Assembly: GCA_910588595.1 (NCBI GenBank)
Contig: CAJUQU010000013.1
Span: 1 to 31,278, forward strand
DNA length: 31,278 nt
From: an uncultured Lachnospiraceae bacterium
Lineage (GTDB): Bacteria; Bacillota_A; Clostridia; Lachnospirales; Lachnospiraceae
Direction: 5' to 3'
Below, piece after piece: positions 23,568 to 31,278 of this stretch. Numbering within the stretch: the stretch's first letter is position 1; each line of letters begins with the position of its first letter. The position numbers were made by a program, and so were the translations under genes. The notes beneath the pieces are model-generated. The model saw only the letters and a program-made list of their open reading frames with translations, was not told where the DNA came from and ran no database searches.

Positions 23568-25431
23568 GTGTCATAATTTCATCAAGAAAACGTGAAGGCA
23601 GGAGGTTTCCTGCCTCTTTTTCCTGTATATAGAATATAAACAGGTGTTCTTTCGCCCGGGTCATCGCCACATAGAACATCCTGCGCTCCTCCTCCAGCTC
23701 ATTATCTGTAACTGCCTTTTTGTGAGGAATAACGCCTTCGTTCACATCAGGGAGCACCACGACTTTCCACTCCAACCCCTTGGATGCGTGCATTGTCACC
23801 ATGCTCACAGCATCCTCTGATCGCTTCTGTCTGCTCTCCTGCCGGGCGATCTCTTCCATCACTGTGTCATAATTCTGTATCTGTTCGAGCCACTGCGGGA
23901 CTGTCTCGAACTCCTTTGCCAGCTGCATGAGCTCATCTAATTCTTCCAGTTCCTTTGACACATCTCTTCCCTGATCCAACGCCTGTTTTTTCAGGAAAGA
24001 CTCATATCCAATTCCCTTCCGGATAAAATTTACCGCCGAAAAAGGATTGAGACTTCTGAGAAAATGGAGATTGTCATAAAAGTCAACAATATTCTCTATA
24101 ACATAACCGGTTGACCGGTTGTTTTCTATCAGTTCCGACATCTGAAAAGGATCGCGTGGAACAGTGATCCGCTTGATGTACCGCACAGGTTTGTTCATGA
24201 TCCGCAGGAAATCCTCCACACTGTCCTCGCTCAGTGCATACCGGAGATATGCGATGATATCTTTCGCCACGCCGCTGTTATAAATATTTTTTGGTTTCTC
24301 CTTCACGCTGAAAGGAATCCCTTCCTTCATCAGTCTGTCTGCCGTGTAGACTGTATGATTGTTCGTGCGGTAGAGGATCGCGATATCACTATACCGGGCA
24401 CCGGGCTGTGTCATATATTGCCTGATCAACAGTGCGATATTTTCTGCCTGCTTGCACTTAGACTGAAAAGAATAGATTTTCACACCGCCGAACTGTTCAT
24501 TCTGTGGTCTGACTTTCTTGTCAAACCGCACCTTGTTATGGCTGATCAGTTTTCCCGCCACATCGACGATATCCTTTTTGCTCCTGTAATTCACATCCAG
24601 CAGGATCTGCCTTGCCCCGGGATAATCCTTGGTAAAATGCAGCATGATCTCCGGTCTGGAGCCGCGAAAACCATAGATCGACTGATCATCGTCCCCCACG
24701 ATAAACAGATTGTCCTGCGGTTTCGCAAGCAGCCTGACAACCTCGTACTGCAGAGGACATATATCCTGAAATTCATCGACCAGGATATACTGAAAGCGCT
24801 CCTGCCATATTTTCAGCGTTTCCGGCCGGGAGATGAAAAGATCGCGGCACAGGAGCACCATATCATCAAAATCGATCAATTTATTGCGGTTCATCTCCTG
24901 TTTATAGACTTGAAATATATATTCGAATTCCGCTTGTGACACGGTTGTACTTTTGATTTCCTGCGGTGTGATCCCATTATTCTTTACAGTACTCACCTCC
25001 GATAGCAGTCTCTGTATCGTATCACTGCTGTCGTCAATCTGCGACTGTGTTCTGATCTCATCAGGGATCTCACTGATGATCTGGGACAAAAGCCTGTACT
25101 TGTCCCCTTCACGAATAATATTTTGGGCTGTAAACCGATATGTATGCCTCAGTATCTGGAAAAAAACGGAATGAAAAGTGCCAAAATGAACCGGATCGTT
25201 CCTCCCCTCGCTGAGCTTCACAAAACGCTCCTGCATCTCTGCTGCCGCTGCCTTGGTAAAGGTGATGACAAGAATAGATTCCGGTCTGACATGGTGATGT
25301 TCTATCAAATATTTGATCCTCTGCGTGGTCACAAAGGTTTTGCCGGAGCCGGGACCCGCCAGTACCAGCATTGCCCCGTCTCCGTGCTTTATCGCTTCAA
25401 GCTGTGTTTTATTTGCATTTTGTTCAAGCAT
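23548..25431 (-). CDS. UvrD/PcrA-family ATP-dependent DNA helicase
   Basis: Superfamily 1A 3'-5' helicase for repair or replication restart. Motifs in order from ATG 25431: GPGSGKT (26-32), TFTKAAA (58-64), FGTFHS (83-88), DEFQD (219-223), GDDDQSIYGFRG (246-257), LDVNYRS, TMHASKGLEW and VAMTRAK. At 627 residues it lacks about 100 C-terminal residues of PcrA (the RNA-polymerase-binding Tudor-like tail), so it may be a second UvrD-type helicase rather than the main PcrA. The ATG overlaps the gltX stop by 8 bases, suggesting translational coupling; a TTG 15 bases upstream is an alternative start. Its last 20 bases overlap DUF2225. Confidence 0.92.
   Translation of the reverse strand: MLEQNANKTQLEAIKHGDGAMLVLAGPGSGKTFVTTQRIKYLIEHHHVRPESILVITFTKAAAAEMQERFVKLSEGRNDPVHFGTFHSVFFQILRHTYRFTAQNIIREGDKYRLLSQIISEIPDEIRTQSQIDDSSDTIQRLLSEVSTVKNNGITPQEIKSTTVSQAEFEYIFQVYKQEMNRNKLIDFDDMVLLCRDLFISRPETLKIWQERFQYILVDEFQDICPLQYEVVRLLAKPQDNLFIVGDDDQSIYGFRGSRPEIMLHFTKDYPGARQILLDVNYRSKKDIVDVAGKLISHNKVRFDKKVRPQNEQFGGVKIYSFQSKCKQAENIALLIRQYMTQPGARYSDIAILYRTNNHTVYTADRLMKEGIPFSVKEKPKNIYNSGVAKDIIAYLRYALSEDSVEDFLRIMNKPVRYIKRITVPRDPFQMSELIENNRSTGYVIENIVDFYDNLHFLRSLNPFSAVNFIRKGIGYESFLKKQALDQGRDVSKELEELDELMQLAKEFETVPQWLEQIQNYDTVMEEIARQESRQKRSEDAVSMVTMHASKGLEWKVVVLPDVNEGVIPHKKAVTDNELEEERRMFYVAMTRAKEHLFIFYIQEKEAGNLLPSRFLDEIMTPTPSPG
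23596..23621 (+). terminator. Terminator of the DUF1292-DUF2225 transcript, inside the helicase gene
   Basis: AGGCAGGA (23596-23603), loop GGTT, TCCTGCCT (23608-23615), then CTTTTT. It begins 29 bases after the DUF2225 stop and lies within the coding region of the opposite-strand helicase (residues for EAGNLLP near its C-terminus). Confidence 0.82.
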
Positions 25432-26884
25432 TTTCCAGTAACTCAATACCCTTTCTGATCCTCACAAGGGTTTCCTCTTTGCCAAGAATTTCCATGATTT
25501 CCGTAGCGCCGGCGGGAGTCATCTGCAATCCTGACGCCGCTGTCCTGATCGGCCACATGACATAACCATTTTTAACGCCTTTCTCCTCCACATAGGACAG
25601 GAGGAGCTGATATAATGCGTCATTAGAATAGTCCTTCTGCGTTTCTAGCAGCACAAGCACATCCTTTAACACTGCAAGAGAGCTCTCCGCTGTCGTCTTC
25701 ATCTTCTTGTGTGTGTACATCGCAATGTCGTACTCCGGCAATGTCTCAAAAAATCCGATCAGGCCTTTGATGTCCGGAAATACCTCGATCCTGGTCTTTA
25801 CCATCGCCGCTATTTTTTTGAGGTCAAGATCTTTGCTGATGACTTCTTTCATATAGGGCAGCGCCATATCATAAAAGCGGTCAAAGTCCATCGCCTTGAT
25901 GTATTCGCCGTTCATCCATCTGAGCTTGTTCATGTCAAACACAGAAGGAGCCTTGTTGATCCGGGTATAGTCAAAGTCGCGTATCAGCTCATCGAGGGTA
26001 AAGATCTCCCTGTTATCCTCCGGGCTCCAACCGAGAAGTGCGACAAAGTTCACGATGGTCTCTGGCAGGATCCCCTGCTCTACAATATCCTCAAAGGAGG
26101 AATGTCCACTTCTCTTGGCGAGTTTCTTGTGCTCCGCGTCGGTGATGAGCGGCAGATGCACGTATATCGGTATCTCCCAGCCAAATGCTTCGTACAGGCG
26201 ATTGTACTTGGGTGTAGATGAAAGATACTCGTTGCCGCGCACGACATGAGTGATCTCCATCAGATGATCGTCCACCACATTTGCAAAATTATAAGTAGGA
26301 TACCCGTCAGACTTGATCAGGATCATATCATCGAGCTCCGAATTATCGATCGTGATATCACCATAGAGCTCATCATGAAAACTTGTCGTTCCTCCGACCG
26401 GATTGTTCTGTCTGACCACAAAAGGAATGCCGCTTGCAAGCTTTTCTTCGACTTCCTCCCGCGAAAGCGTAAGACAATGCTTGTCATAGACAGTGATCTC
26501 CTTGCCTTCCACAACTTCTGATTTCAGCGTGGCAAGCCTTTCCTTATCGCAGAAGCAGTAGTATGCCTCCCCCTTGTCGATCAGTTCCTTCGCGTATTTC
26601 ATGTAAATGCCTGCCTGCACGCGCTCACTCTGCACATAGGGACCAAAACCCTTGTCCTTGTCAGGACCCTCATCATACTCCAGCCCTGTCTTTTTCAATG
26701 TATCATAAATGACATCGACCGCACCTTCCACAAAACGTTCGCGGTCAGTATCCTCCAGACGAAATATAAAATCTCCTCCTGCATGCTTTGCGATCAGAAA
26801 CTCGTACAATGCCGAGCGCAGATTCCCTACATGCATCTTTCCTGTGGGACTCGGCGCGAACCTGCATCTCACTTTCTCTGCCAT
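25424..26884 (-). CDS. gltX: Glutamyl-tRNA synthetase
   Basis: Charges tRNA-Glu (and possibly tRNA-Gln) in the cytosol. ATG 26884 is 8 bases from AGGAGG; a longer frame to 26917 would start before that site. The 486 residues match class I GluRS: HIGH-type motif KMHVGN (16-21), RLEDTDRERF (42-51) and the KMSKS equivalent KKLAKRSG (253-260). The anticodon-binding domain forms the C-terminal third. It has its own promoter (26927-26956) and is followed by the overlapping helicase gene. Confidence 0.96.
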   Translation of the reverse strand: MAEKVRCRFAPSPTGKMHVGNLRSALYEFLIAKHAGGDFIFRLEDTDRERFVEGAVDVIYDTLKKTGLEYDEGPDKDKGFGPYVQSERVQAGIYMKYAKELIDKGEAYYCFCDKERLATLKSEVVEGKEITVYDKHCLTLSREEVEEKLASGIPFVVRQNNPVGGTTSFHDELYGDITIDNSELDDMILIKSDGYPTYNFANVVDDHLMEITHVVRGNEYLSSTPKYNRLYEAFGWEIPIYVHLPLITDAEHKKLAKRSGHSSFEDIVEQGILPETIVNFVALLGWSPEDNREIFTLDELIRDFDYTRINKAPSVFDMNKLRWMNGEYIKAMDFDRFYDMALPYMKEVISKDLDLKKIAAMVKTRIEVFPDIKGLIGFFETLPEYDIAMYTHKKMKTTAESSLAVLKDVLVLLETQKDYSNDALYQLLLSYVEEKGVKNGYVMWPIRTAASGLQMTPAGATEIMEILGKEETLVRIRKGIELLENA

Positions 26885-26926
26885 TTTCCGTACCTCCTCT
26901 TTCATACATTTTTCCATACTTTTCCT

Positions 26927-26956
26927 ATTATAACGCTAAACTGTTAAAAATGTAAA
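26927..26956 (-). promoter_or_regulatory. gltX promoter
   Basis: TTTACA (26956-26951), 18-bp spacer, TATAAT (26932-26927) on the minus strand, between the hydrogenase stop and gltX. AAACTGTT (26938-26945) and AACCGTTT (26955-26962) form an imperfect dyad across the -35 box, a possible operator. No T-box is present. Confidence 0.65.
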
Positions 26957-26962
26957 CCGTTT

Positions 26963-28459
26963 TTACTCAGGCTGACGGACATTGTGTTCTGGCAGCTTTT
27001 TCTCAGAAGCATTTTTAAAGCCCAGCAAGTCCTTGGTCGCCGTGGGAATCGCAATGTTTGTCCCCGCACCAGCCACACATCCCCCCGGACACGCCATACC
27101 TTCGATCAGGCAGCCATTCTTCTTGCCAGCTTTGGCGAGCATCAGGATCTTCTTGCACTCAGAAAGGCTCTCCGCATGTTCGATGCGGATCTCTGTATCG
27201 GGATAATACTCTTTGATGCAATTCTCGATAGCGTTGGCTACGCCGCCTGCCACACCATACCCGCGCCCCGCTGCTGTCGCGTCATTCATGGAATCCATTG
27301 CCTTGATCTCCTCCAGCAGGATTCCCTTTGCCTCAAACATGCCCGTAAGCTCCTCAAAGGTAATGACAAAATCCACATCGGAACGGATCGTCCTGCGGCT
27401 TGCCTCGAGCTTCTTGCTCGCACATGGACCTATAAACACAACACTTGCATCAGGGTGCTCTTTTTTGATCACTCTGGCTGTCGCCACCATTGGCGTCAGC
27501 GCATTGCTGATCTTGTCGATGGTTTCCGGGAAAAACTTCTTGGCGAGCATTGACCACGACGGACAACACGATGTGAGCAGAAACGGCACTTCCCCTGTCG
27601 CCACTTCCGTCACATAGTGCTCCGCCTCAGTCATCGCTCCCATATCGGCTCCGATCGCCGTCTCATATACATCATAAAATCCCAGTTCTTTGAGCGCAGT
27701 CTTTAACATATCCGGCGTCACTTTCGACCCAAACTGTCCGACAAACGCAGGCGCGACCTGCGCAATAATCTTTCTGCCTGACTGCATCGCACGGATCAGC
27801 TGGAAAATCTGTGATTTATCTGCGATGGCTCCGAACGGACAACTTACCATACACTGCCCGCAGGAGACACATTTGTCATCGTCGATCACTGCCCTGCCGT
27901 GGCTGTCCGAATGAATCGCATTTACTCCGCAGTGGGCTAAACATGGTCGCTGCTGATGTGAGATCGCATCGTATGGACACACGGTCTTGCACTTTCCACA
28001 CTTAATGCATTTCTCCTGGTCAATGACAGACCGCCCGTTCTTCATCGTGATCGCACCTCTCGGGCACACCTCATTACAAGGGTGTGCGAGACAGCCCATG
28101 CATTTATCAGTCACCTCATATCGATTCTCCGGGCAGGCATTGCATGCGGAAGCGATGACCTGCATGAGAGGTGGTTCATAATATTTCTCATCAATGTTGC
28201 TCTCCTCCACTCCCTGGCTGACCTGCACCGGCTCATCCTCCGGGCGCAGCGACATACCCATGGCAAGTCTCGTGCGCTCCCGGATGATCTCCCGCTCCCG
28301 GTATATGTTGTCCCAATAAGGCGAATTTTCTGCATCCACAAGTTTATACGGTAGCGCCTCCATGTCATCCACCAGATTAGTAGAATGATAAGCCATGTTT
28401 GCCACTTCCCTGAAAATCGCACGTCGTGTCTTTCGAACCTGTGTATCTATCCCTCTCAT
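26963..28459 (-). CDS. Monomeric [FeFe] hydrogenase, group B-like
   Basis: Cytosolic iron-only hydrogenase that would release H2 during fermentation. Residues 100-215 carry several Cys clusters for [4Fe-4S] centres, including CIKCGKCKTVCP (151-162) and CVSCGQCMVSCP (197-208). H-cluster motifs: TSCCPSW (296-302), GPCASKK (344-350) and MACPGGCVAGAG (455-466); C299, C346, C457 and C461 are the expected ligands and C298 the proton-relay cysteine. The second motif is G-P-C-A-S-K instead of M-P-C-x-x-K, as in the group B/M3-like branch. AGGAGG lies 8 bases before the ATG. It is not beside NADH-binding subunits, so ferredoxin is the likely partner. Confidence 0.92.
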   Translation of the reverse strand: MRGIDTQVRKTRRAIFREVANMAYHSTNLVDDMEALPYKLVDAENSPYWDNIYREREIIRERTRLAMGMSLRPEDEPVQVSQGVEESNIDEKYYEPPLMQVIASACNACPENRYEVTDKCMGCLAHPCNEVCPRGAITMKNGRSVIDQEKCIKCGKCKTVCPYDAISHQQRPCLAHCGVNAIHSDSHGRAVIDDDKCVSCGQCMVSCPFGAIADKSQIFQLIRAMQSGRKIIAQVAPAFVGQFGSKVTPDMLKTALKELGFYDVYETAIGADMGAMTEAEHYVTEVATGEVPFLLTSCCPSWSMLAKKFFPETIDKISNALTPMVATARVIKKEHPDASVVFIGPCASKKLEASRRTIRSDVDFVITFEELTGMFEAKGILLEEIKAMDSMNDATAAGRGYGVAGGVANAIENCIKEYYPDTEIRIEHAESLSECKKILMLAKAGKKNGCLIEGMACPGGCVAGAGTNIAIPTATKDLLGFKNASEKKLPEHNVRQPE

Positions 28460-28497
28460 AATCTATGCCTCCTGCGTATCGAACTGTTGATAACCCA

Positions 28498-28551
28498 AAT
28501 ACTGCCCCAGCGCATCCCGGCAACGGCATTGCCGGAACTGCGGACAGTATT
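28498..28551 (-). promoter_or_regulatory. Long imperfect stem-loop upstream of the hydrogenase gene
   Basis: Three nested pairings: AATACTG/CAGTATT (28498-28504/28545-28551), CGCA/TGCG (28511-28514/28539-28542) and CCGGCAA/TTGCCGG (28517-28523/28529-28535). It ends 39 bases before the hydrogenase ATG. No T-run follows on the minus strand, so a leader structure or operator is more likely than a terminator. The 281-base gap also holds TTGATAA (28672-28678) and TTATCAA (28697-28703) as an inverted pair. Confidence 0.5.
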
Positions 28552-28740
28552 ATTCTGACATATTTTTAACAATATTTCAATATGAATACAGCAATTTTTC
28601 GTTTCTATTTCGTTTCACGGCTCCTGCAGCCGCTGGGACAAACTGCTTTACCGGCCACGCATCCATCAACTTTGATAACACAAAATACGGCTTTACTTAT
28701 CAACAGCTTCACAGTAGAATGTAGGCAGATGATCAAATAT

Positions 28741-30768
28741 TTACATTTCATTCATTTTTGCTTTCTCATAGTCATACACCCCGCGCAAAAGCTCTGTAAC
28801 GCTCCACGCCTGCGCAAAACACCCTCTTGACACAGTCGGCGTACCACCGTCATAGATCTCGGCGATCTGACCGACACAACCTTCCCGCAGCCAGTCTGCA
28901 AGCGCCTCAAATCCCTGCGCCAGCTCCGCCATGATGCGCTCTTTCCCGGATGTGTCCGCACACTTACCTGCGTATCTTATACAAGCCCTGTAGTACGCCC
29001 CCAGCGGAAATGCCCAAACGGTCCCCTGATGATACGCCCTGTCGCGCTCCTCCATCGGTCCGATATAGATGCTGTGAAAATCAGGGTCATCTTTTGCCAG
29101 CGTTCTAAGCCCGACTGTCGTGTACAGTTCATCCCTGACTTTTTTGATCACCAGAATCTCCTTCTCTACAGGCAGCATGGTAAACGGCATGGTCAATGCC
29201 CAGATCTGGTTGCATCGTATCTGATCTTCATCGCTTTTACCCGACAGCACGTCCTTTAAACACTGTTCGCTCTCATTCCAGAATTTTTCCTGAAAAGAAG
29301 CTTTCACTTGTGCCGCAAGATCCCGGTATGCCGCCTCCTGTGTCAGCTCATACATGATCATCAACGCGCTGTACCAGTACGCGTTGATCTCCACTGGTTT
29401 TCCATGTCTCGGTGTTGGCAGGAAATCACCCACACGCACGTCCATCCAAGTGAGCTGCTCCAGATCGGCTCCCGCCATGATCAGACCGTCACTGTCCATC
29501 TTAATATGAAAATCAGTACCGTTTTTGTATGCATTTATGATCTGTTCCAGCACTGGAAGGATCTCCTCCCTGAATGCCTTGTCTCCTGAATATTCCATAT
29601 ACTCGTACACTGCATTCACAAAAAGCAGCGGTGCGTCAGCTGAATTGTATCTGGGAATCTCGCCGCCCTCCGGAAACAGATTTGGCAGCAGCCCGTTCTT
29701 TACATATTTGGCAAAAGTCCTTAAAATACTCTTGCATTCCTCAAAGCGTCCGGTTATCATAGCTGCTCCCGCAAGCGATATCATCGTGTCCCGCCCCCAG
29801 TCCTCGAAAAACGGATATCCTGCTATGATACTCATGCCGTTGGTCGATTCCCTCCTCACGACATACGCATCTGCACTCAGCACCAGCTGCCTCCCAAGCT
29901 CTGAGGACAGACCTGCCTGTGCAAGCAGCTGTTCCTTACGGTCTCTATTCTGCCGTTCAAACTGCTCATAAAGTTTCTTCGCATCTGAATCCTCACATCG
30001 CTTCGTACCCAAAATGACATATATGTCATTTTGGGTATGGATCTGCTCATTGAGTGTACAACTGCTAAATGCATCGCCATATGCCACACGCCCATCGCGC
30101 TCATCTTGGGAAAAATACATTTCCCCAAACAGACGGGGCTGGTAAGTTTGCAGATTCGCATTTGTTGTGATATACAGCTGCAGATCCCCGCCTGCGATGC
30201 AGTACGATCTGTCTGGCAGCGCTGTATTCCCGCCTGTATCACATGTCTTTACATGGTACTCGTCTATATTTCTCGCAGCATCAAAGTCCTCTTTTTTCGA
30301 AGTAAACCGCAGCAGTGGTGTCAGCTCTAACGTCACGTCCCTTCCTGCCGCATCTTCCACCTCATACTTTACAGCCACGGTATTCTCATCATGCACCATC
30401 AGCATGTGCTTTGTGACTGTCACACCATCTACACAAAATGTCCATGCCGGCGCATTGACATCAAAATCATCGTATACAAACTTTTCCAGATACTGAAATC
30501 CTTCATAGTCCGTCCCGGATCTCATGCGCTGCGAAGTCAGTATATGCTCCTGATCCCCAACCACCAGTTTTTCAAAAACGTTAGTCACGAGATGCATTCT
30601 GACATTCGGCGCTTTTTGAGCAGACATCAGAAGCGCCTGATCACCTCTTGCCGCTGCGCCAATGACTGATAGGCTGCTGTACCCTCCCAGTCCGTTTGCG
30701 AGCAGATAGCAGTCCTTCTCTCCCTCCACTATGGTCGTCCAGTTCTTTTTGTCAAATTCAAATCTCAT
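28741..30768 (-). CDS. Glycogen debranching enzyme (amylo-alpha-1,6-glucosidase, GH133)
   Basis: Removes alpha-1,6 branch glucose residues during glycogen breakdown. The N-terminal domain (about 5-270) is the GDE_N type with NGLGGYSS (25-32); the C-terminal (alpha/alpha)6 glucosidase domain (about 290-675) has the hallmark GYPFFEDWGRDTMISL (317-332), NLFPEGG, NSADAPLLF and GTVWAFPLGAY. The 675 residues are usual for bacterial and archaeal single-function forms, which lack the glucanotransferase half of eukaryotic enzymes. AGGAGG lies just before ATG 30768. A promoter is at 30856-30884. No clear terminator is seen downstream. Confidence 0.93.
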   Translation of the reverse strand: MRFEFDKKNWTTIVEGEKDCYLLANGLGGYSSLSVIGAAARGDQALLMSAQKAPNVRMHLVTNVFEKLVVGDQEHILTSQRMRSGTDYEGFQYLEKFVYDDFDVNAPAWTFCVDGVTVTKHMLMVHDENTVAVKYEVEDAAGRDVTLELTPLLRFTSKKEDFDAARNIDEYHVKTCDTGGNTALPDRSYCIAGGDLQLYITTNANLQTYQPRLFGEMYFSQDERDGRVAYGDAFSSCTLNEQIHTQNDIYVILGTKRCEDSDAKKLYEQFERQNRDRKEQLLAQAGLSSELGRQLVLSADAYVVRRESTNGMSIIAGYPFFEDWGRDTMISLAGAAMITGRFEECKSILRTFAKYVKNGLLPNLFPEGGEIPRYNSADAPLLFVNAVYEYMEYSGDKAFREEILPVLEQIINAYKNGTDFHIKMDSDGLIMAGADLEQLTWMDVRVGDFLPTPRHGKPVEINAYWYSALMIMYELTQEAAYRDLAAQVKASFQEKFWNESEQCLKDVLSGKSDEDQIRCNQIWALTMPFTMLPVEKEILVIKKVRDELYTTVGLRTLAKDDPDFHSIYIGPMEERDRAYHQGTVWAFPLGAYYRACIRYAGKCADTSGKERIMAELAQGFEALADWLREGCVGQIAEIYDGGTPTVSRGCFAQAWSVTELLRGVYDYEKAKMNEM

Positions 30769-30855
30769 ATAGTCCCTCCTGATCTTAACAGTCCTATCCT
30801 GTCAGCTTCCTGCTGTCCCACCGTCCAGATAGTTTGTCATATTCCCATCGTAAAC

Positions 30856-30884
30856 AGCATATCACATTATGCACTGCGTTACAA
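30856..30884 (-). promoter_or_regulatory. Probable promoter of the glycogen debranching gene
   Basis: TTGTAA (30884-30879), 17-bp spacer, TATGCT (30861-30856) on the minus strand, about 88 bases before the start codon and divergent from the promoter at 30925. Confidence 0.5.
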
Positions 30885-30924
30885 TTCAACCCTACTATTA
30901 TTTGATGACAATTTAATATTTTAC

Positions 30925-30953
30925 TTGAACTGCACTTGCGTTTATGATATAGT
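30925..30953 (+). promoter_or_regulatory. Promoter of the right-end transcript
   Basis: TTGAAC (30925-30930), 17-bp spacer, TATAGT (30948-30953). Start of transcription near 30960, giving a leader of about 145 nt before the ORF at 31106. Confidence 0.7.
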
Positions 30954-30959
30954 TACATA

Positions 30960-31105
30960 CATCTTATCATGTTGGCGGGATCAGCCCAGTGCTCCATCCA
31001 GACACAAATTGGATTTGTGAGCTGCATGGGTCGTACCAGTGCCAGAACCCCCACAGGATGTTCGGAAACTGCATCACCGGGAAGTTTGCCGAAAGGAAGG
31101 CGCCT
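30960..31105 (+). promoter_or_regulatory. Structured 5' leader of unknown type
   Basis: GC-rich leader between a good promoter and a small ORF. Stems: CCCA-g-TGC (30985-30992) with GCATGGG (31024-31030), enclosing CACAAAT-TGG-ATTTGTG (31003-31019); further pairing GATG/CATC in 31037-31075; and GCC/GGC (31088-31090/31099-31101) whose loop contains the AAGGAAGG ribosome site. I tested by eye the conserved cores of cyclic-di-GMP, cyclic-di-AMP, cobalamin, lysine, glycine, purine, THF and manganese riboswitches and found none. It may be a regulatory RNA. Confidence 0.45.
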
Positions 31106-31255
31106 ATGCAAAAGATCGTACATAGCAGACTGATCTGCATCTTAATGATGATATCTGTGCTTGTACTGGGAATCTACTGTGAAAATGTTTACACGGATTC
31201 CTCTTTTTCATGTGCTGGCATAGAACCCAAAATCCGAATTATAGTCACTCAATAA
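31106..31255 (+). CDS. Small membrane or secreted peptide, 49 residues, unknown
   Basis: ATG 31106 follows AAGGAAGG by 5-6 bases; a longer frame from 30989 would run through the structured leader and has no ribosome site. The peptide begins MQKIVHSRLICILMMISVLV: a basic start and one hydrophobic helix (about 8-24), then ENVYTDSSF, which resembles a signal-peptide cleavage region, and a short tail ending IRIIVTQ. TAA is at 31253-31255. After the stop the same frame stays open to the window end, so this could be the start of a larger gene broken by a mutation or error. I do not recognise a family. Confidence 0.5.
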   Translation: MQKIVHSRLICILMMISVLVLGIYCENVYTDSSFSCAGIEPKIRIIVTQ

Positions 31256-31278
31256 TCAGCCTTGAGCACACCCAGCTT

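Noticed and set aside
26885..26962. T-box leader for gltX
   Set aside because: The promoter-to-start distance is only about 36 bases, far too short, and no T-box core is seen.
28560..28590. Rex-type redox operator upstream of the hydrogenase
   Set aside because: Only one half-site (TTGTTAA on the minus strand) is present; the second half does not match.
30989..31105. N-terminal extension of the small right-end ORF
   Set aside because: The start at 30989 has no ribosome site and the extension lies in the structured leader; ATG 31106 has AAGGAAGG.
30954..31105. Known riboswitch (cyclic-di-GMP, cyclic-di-AMP, cobalamin, lysine)
   Set aside because: The conserved core sequences of these classes could not be found by eye; left as an unknown structured leader.

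Overview
The window reads as a chromosomal contig end from an anaerobic Firmicute, most likely a Lachnospiraceae-type Clostridium relative. Evidence: strong AGGAGG ribosome sites, TTGACA/TATAAT-like promoters, a dgt-dnaG-rpoD-trmK-nif3 sigma operon, a TGS-domain nucleoside kinase, a monomeric group-B type [FeFe] hydrogenase, a bacterial glycogen debranching enzyme and DUF1292/DUF2225 genes. Species cannot be fixed from sequence alone. The first 16 bases match the 3' end of an Illumina adapter, so the left edge is a draft-assembly end.

Layout. 1-2039 (minus): truncated secG, a 560-bp non-coding stretch with two large inverted repeats, then enolase. 2136-4112: a membrane EAL phosphodiesterase with its own terminator. 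4113-6122: a small non-autonomous transposable element (135 bp, 10-bp inverted ends, 8-bp target duplication) just upstream of a pyrBI operon. pyrBI has a clear promoter, a 28-codon U-rich leader ORF and a terminator directly after the leader stop: the architecture of UTP-sensitive translational attenuation known from enterobacterial pyrBI. 6143-8384: two CobW/COG0523 GTPases, one with a 118-residue stretch that is about half histidine. 8643-11754: dCMP deaminase, membrane-anchored trypsin-like protease, L,D-transpeptidase. 11805-12267: RNase P RNA (type A) with its own promoter. 12319-19724: nucleoside kinase, Nif3, TrmK, RpoD, DnaG, dGTPase. 19836-21595: lipoprotein, tRNA-Leu with the unusual anticodon AAG, and KptA RNA 2'-phosphotransferase.

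21788-23567 (plus): HD hydrolase, DUF1292 and DUF2225 proteins. 23548-30768 (minus): a UvrD/PcrA-like helicase overlapping gltX, then [FeFe] hydrogenase and glycogen debranching enzyme. 30925-31255 (plus): a promoter, a structured 5' leader of about 145 nt and a 49-codon ORF for a small membrane or secreted peptide.

Most protein genes are housekeeping: glycolysis, pyrimidine synthesis, replication/transcription/tRNA maturation, dNTP balance and fermentative redox disposal. The most novel content is in the non-coding parts: the pyrBI leader, the 135-bp element beside it, the inverted repeats downstream of eno, the leader at the right end and the tRNA-Leu(AAG). I see no phage, CRISPR array, resistance gene or defence island.
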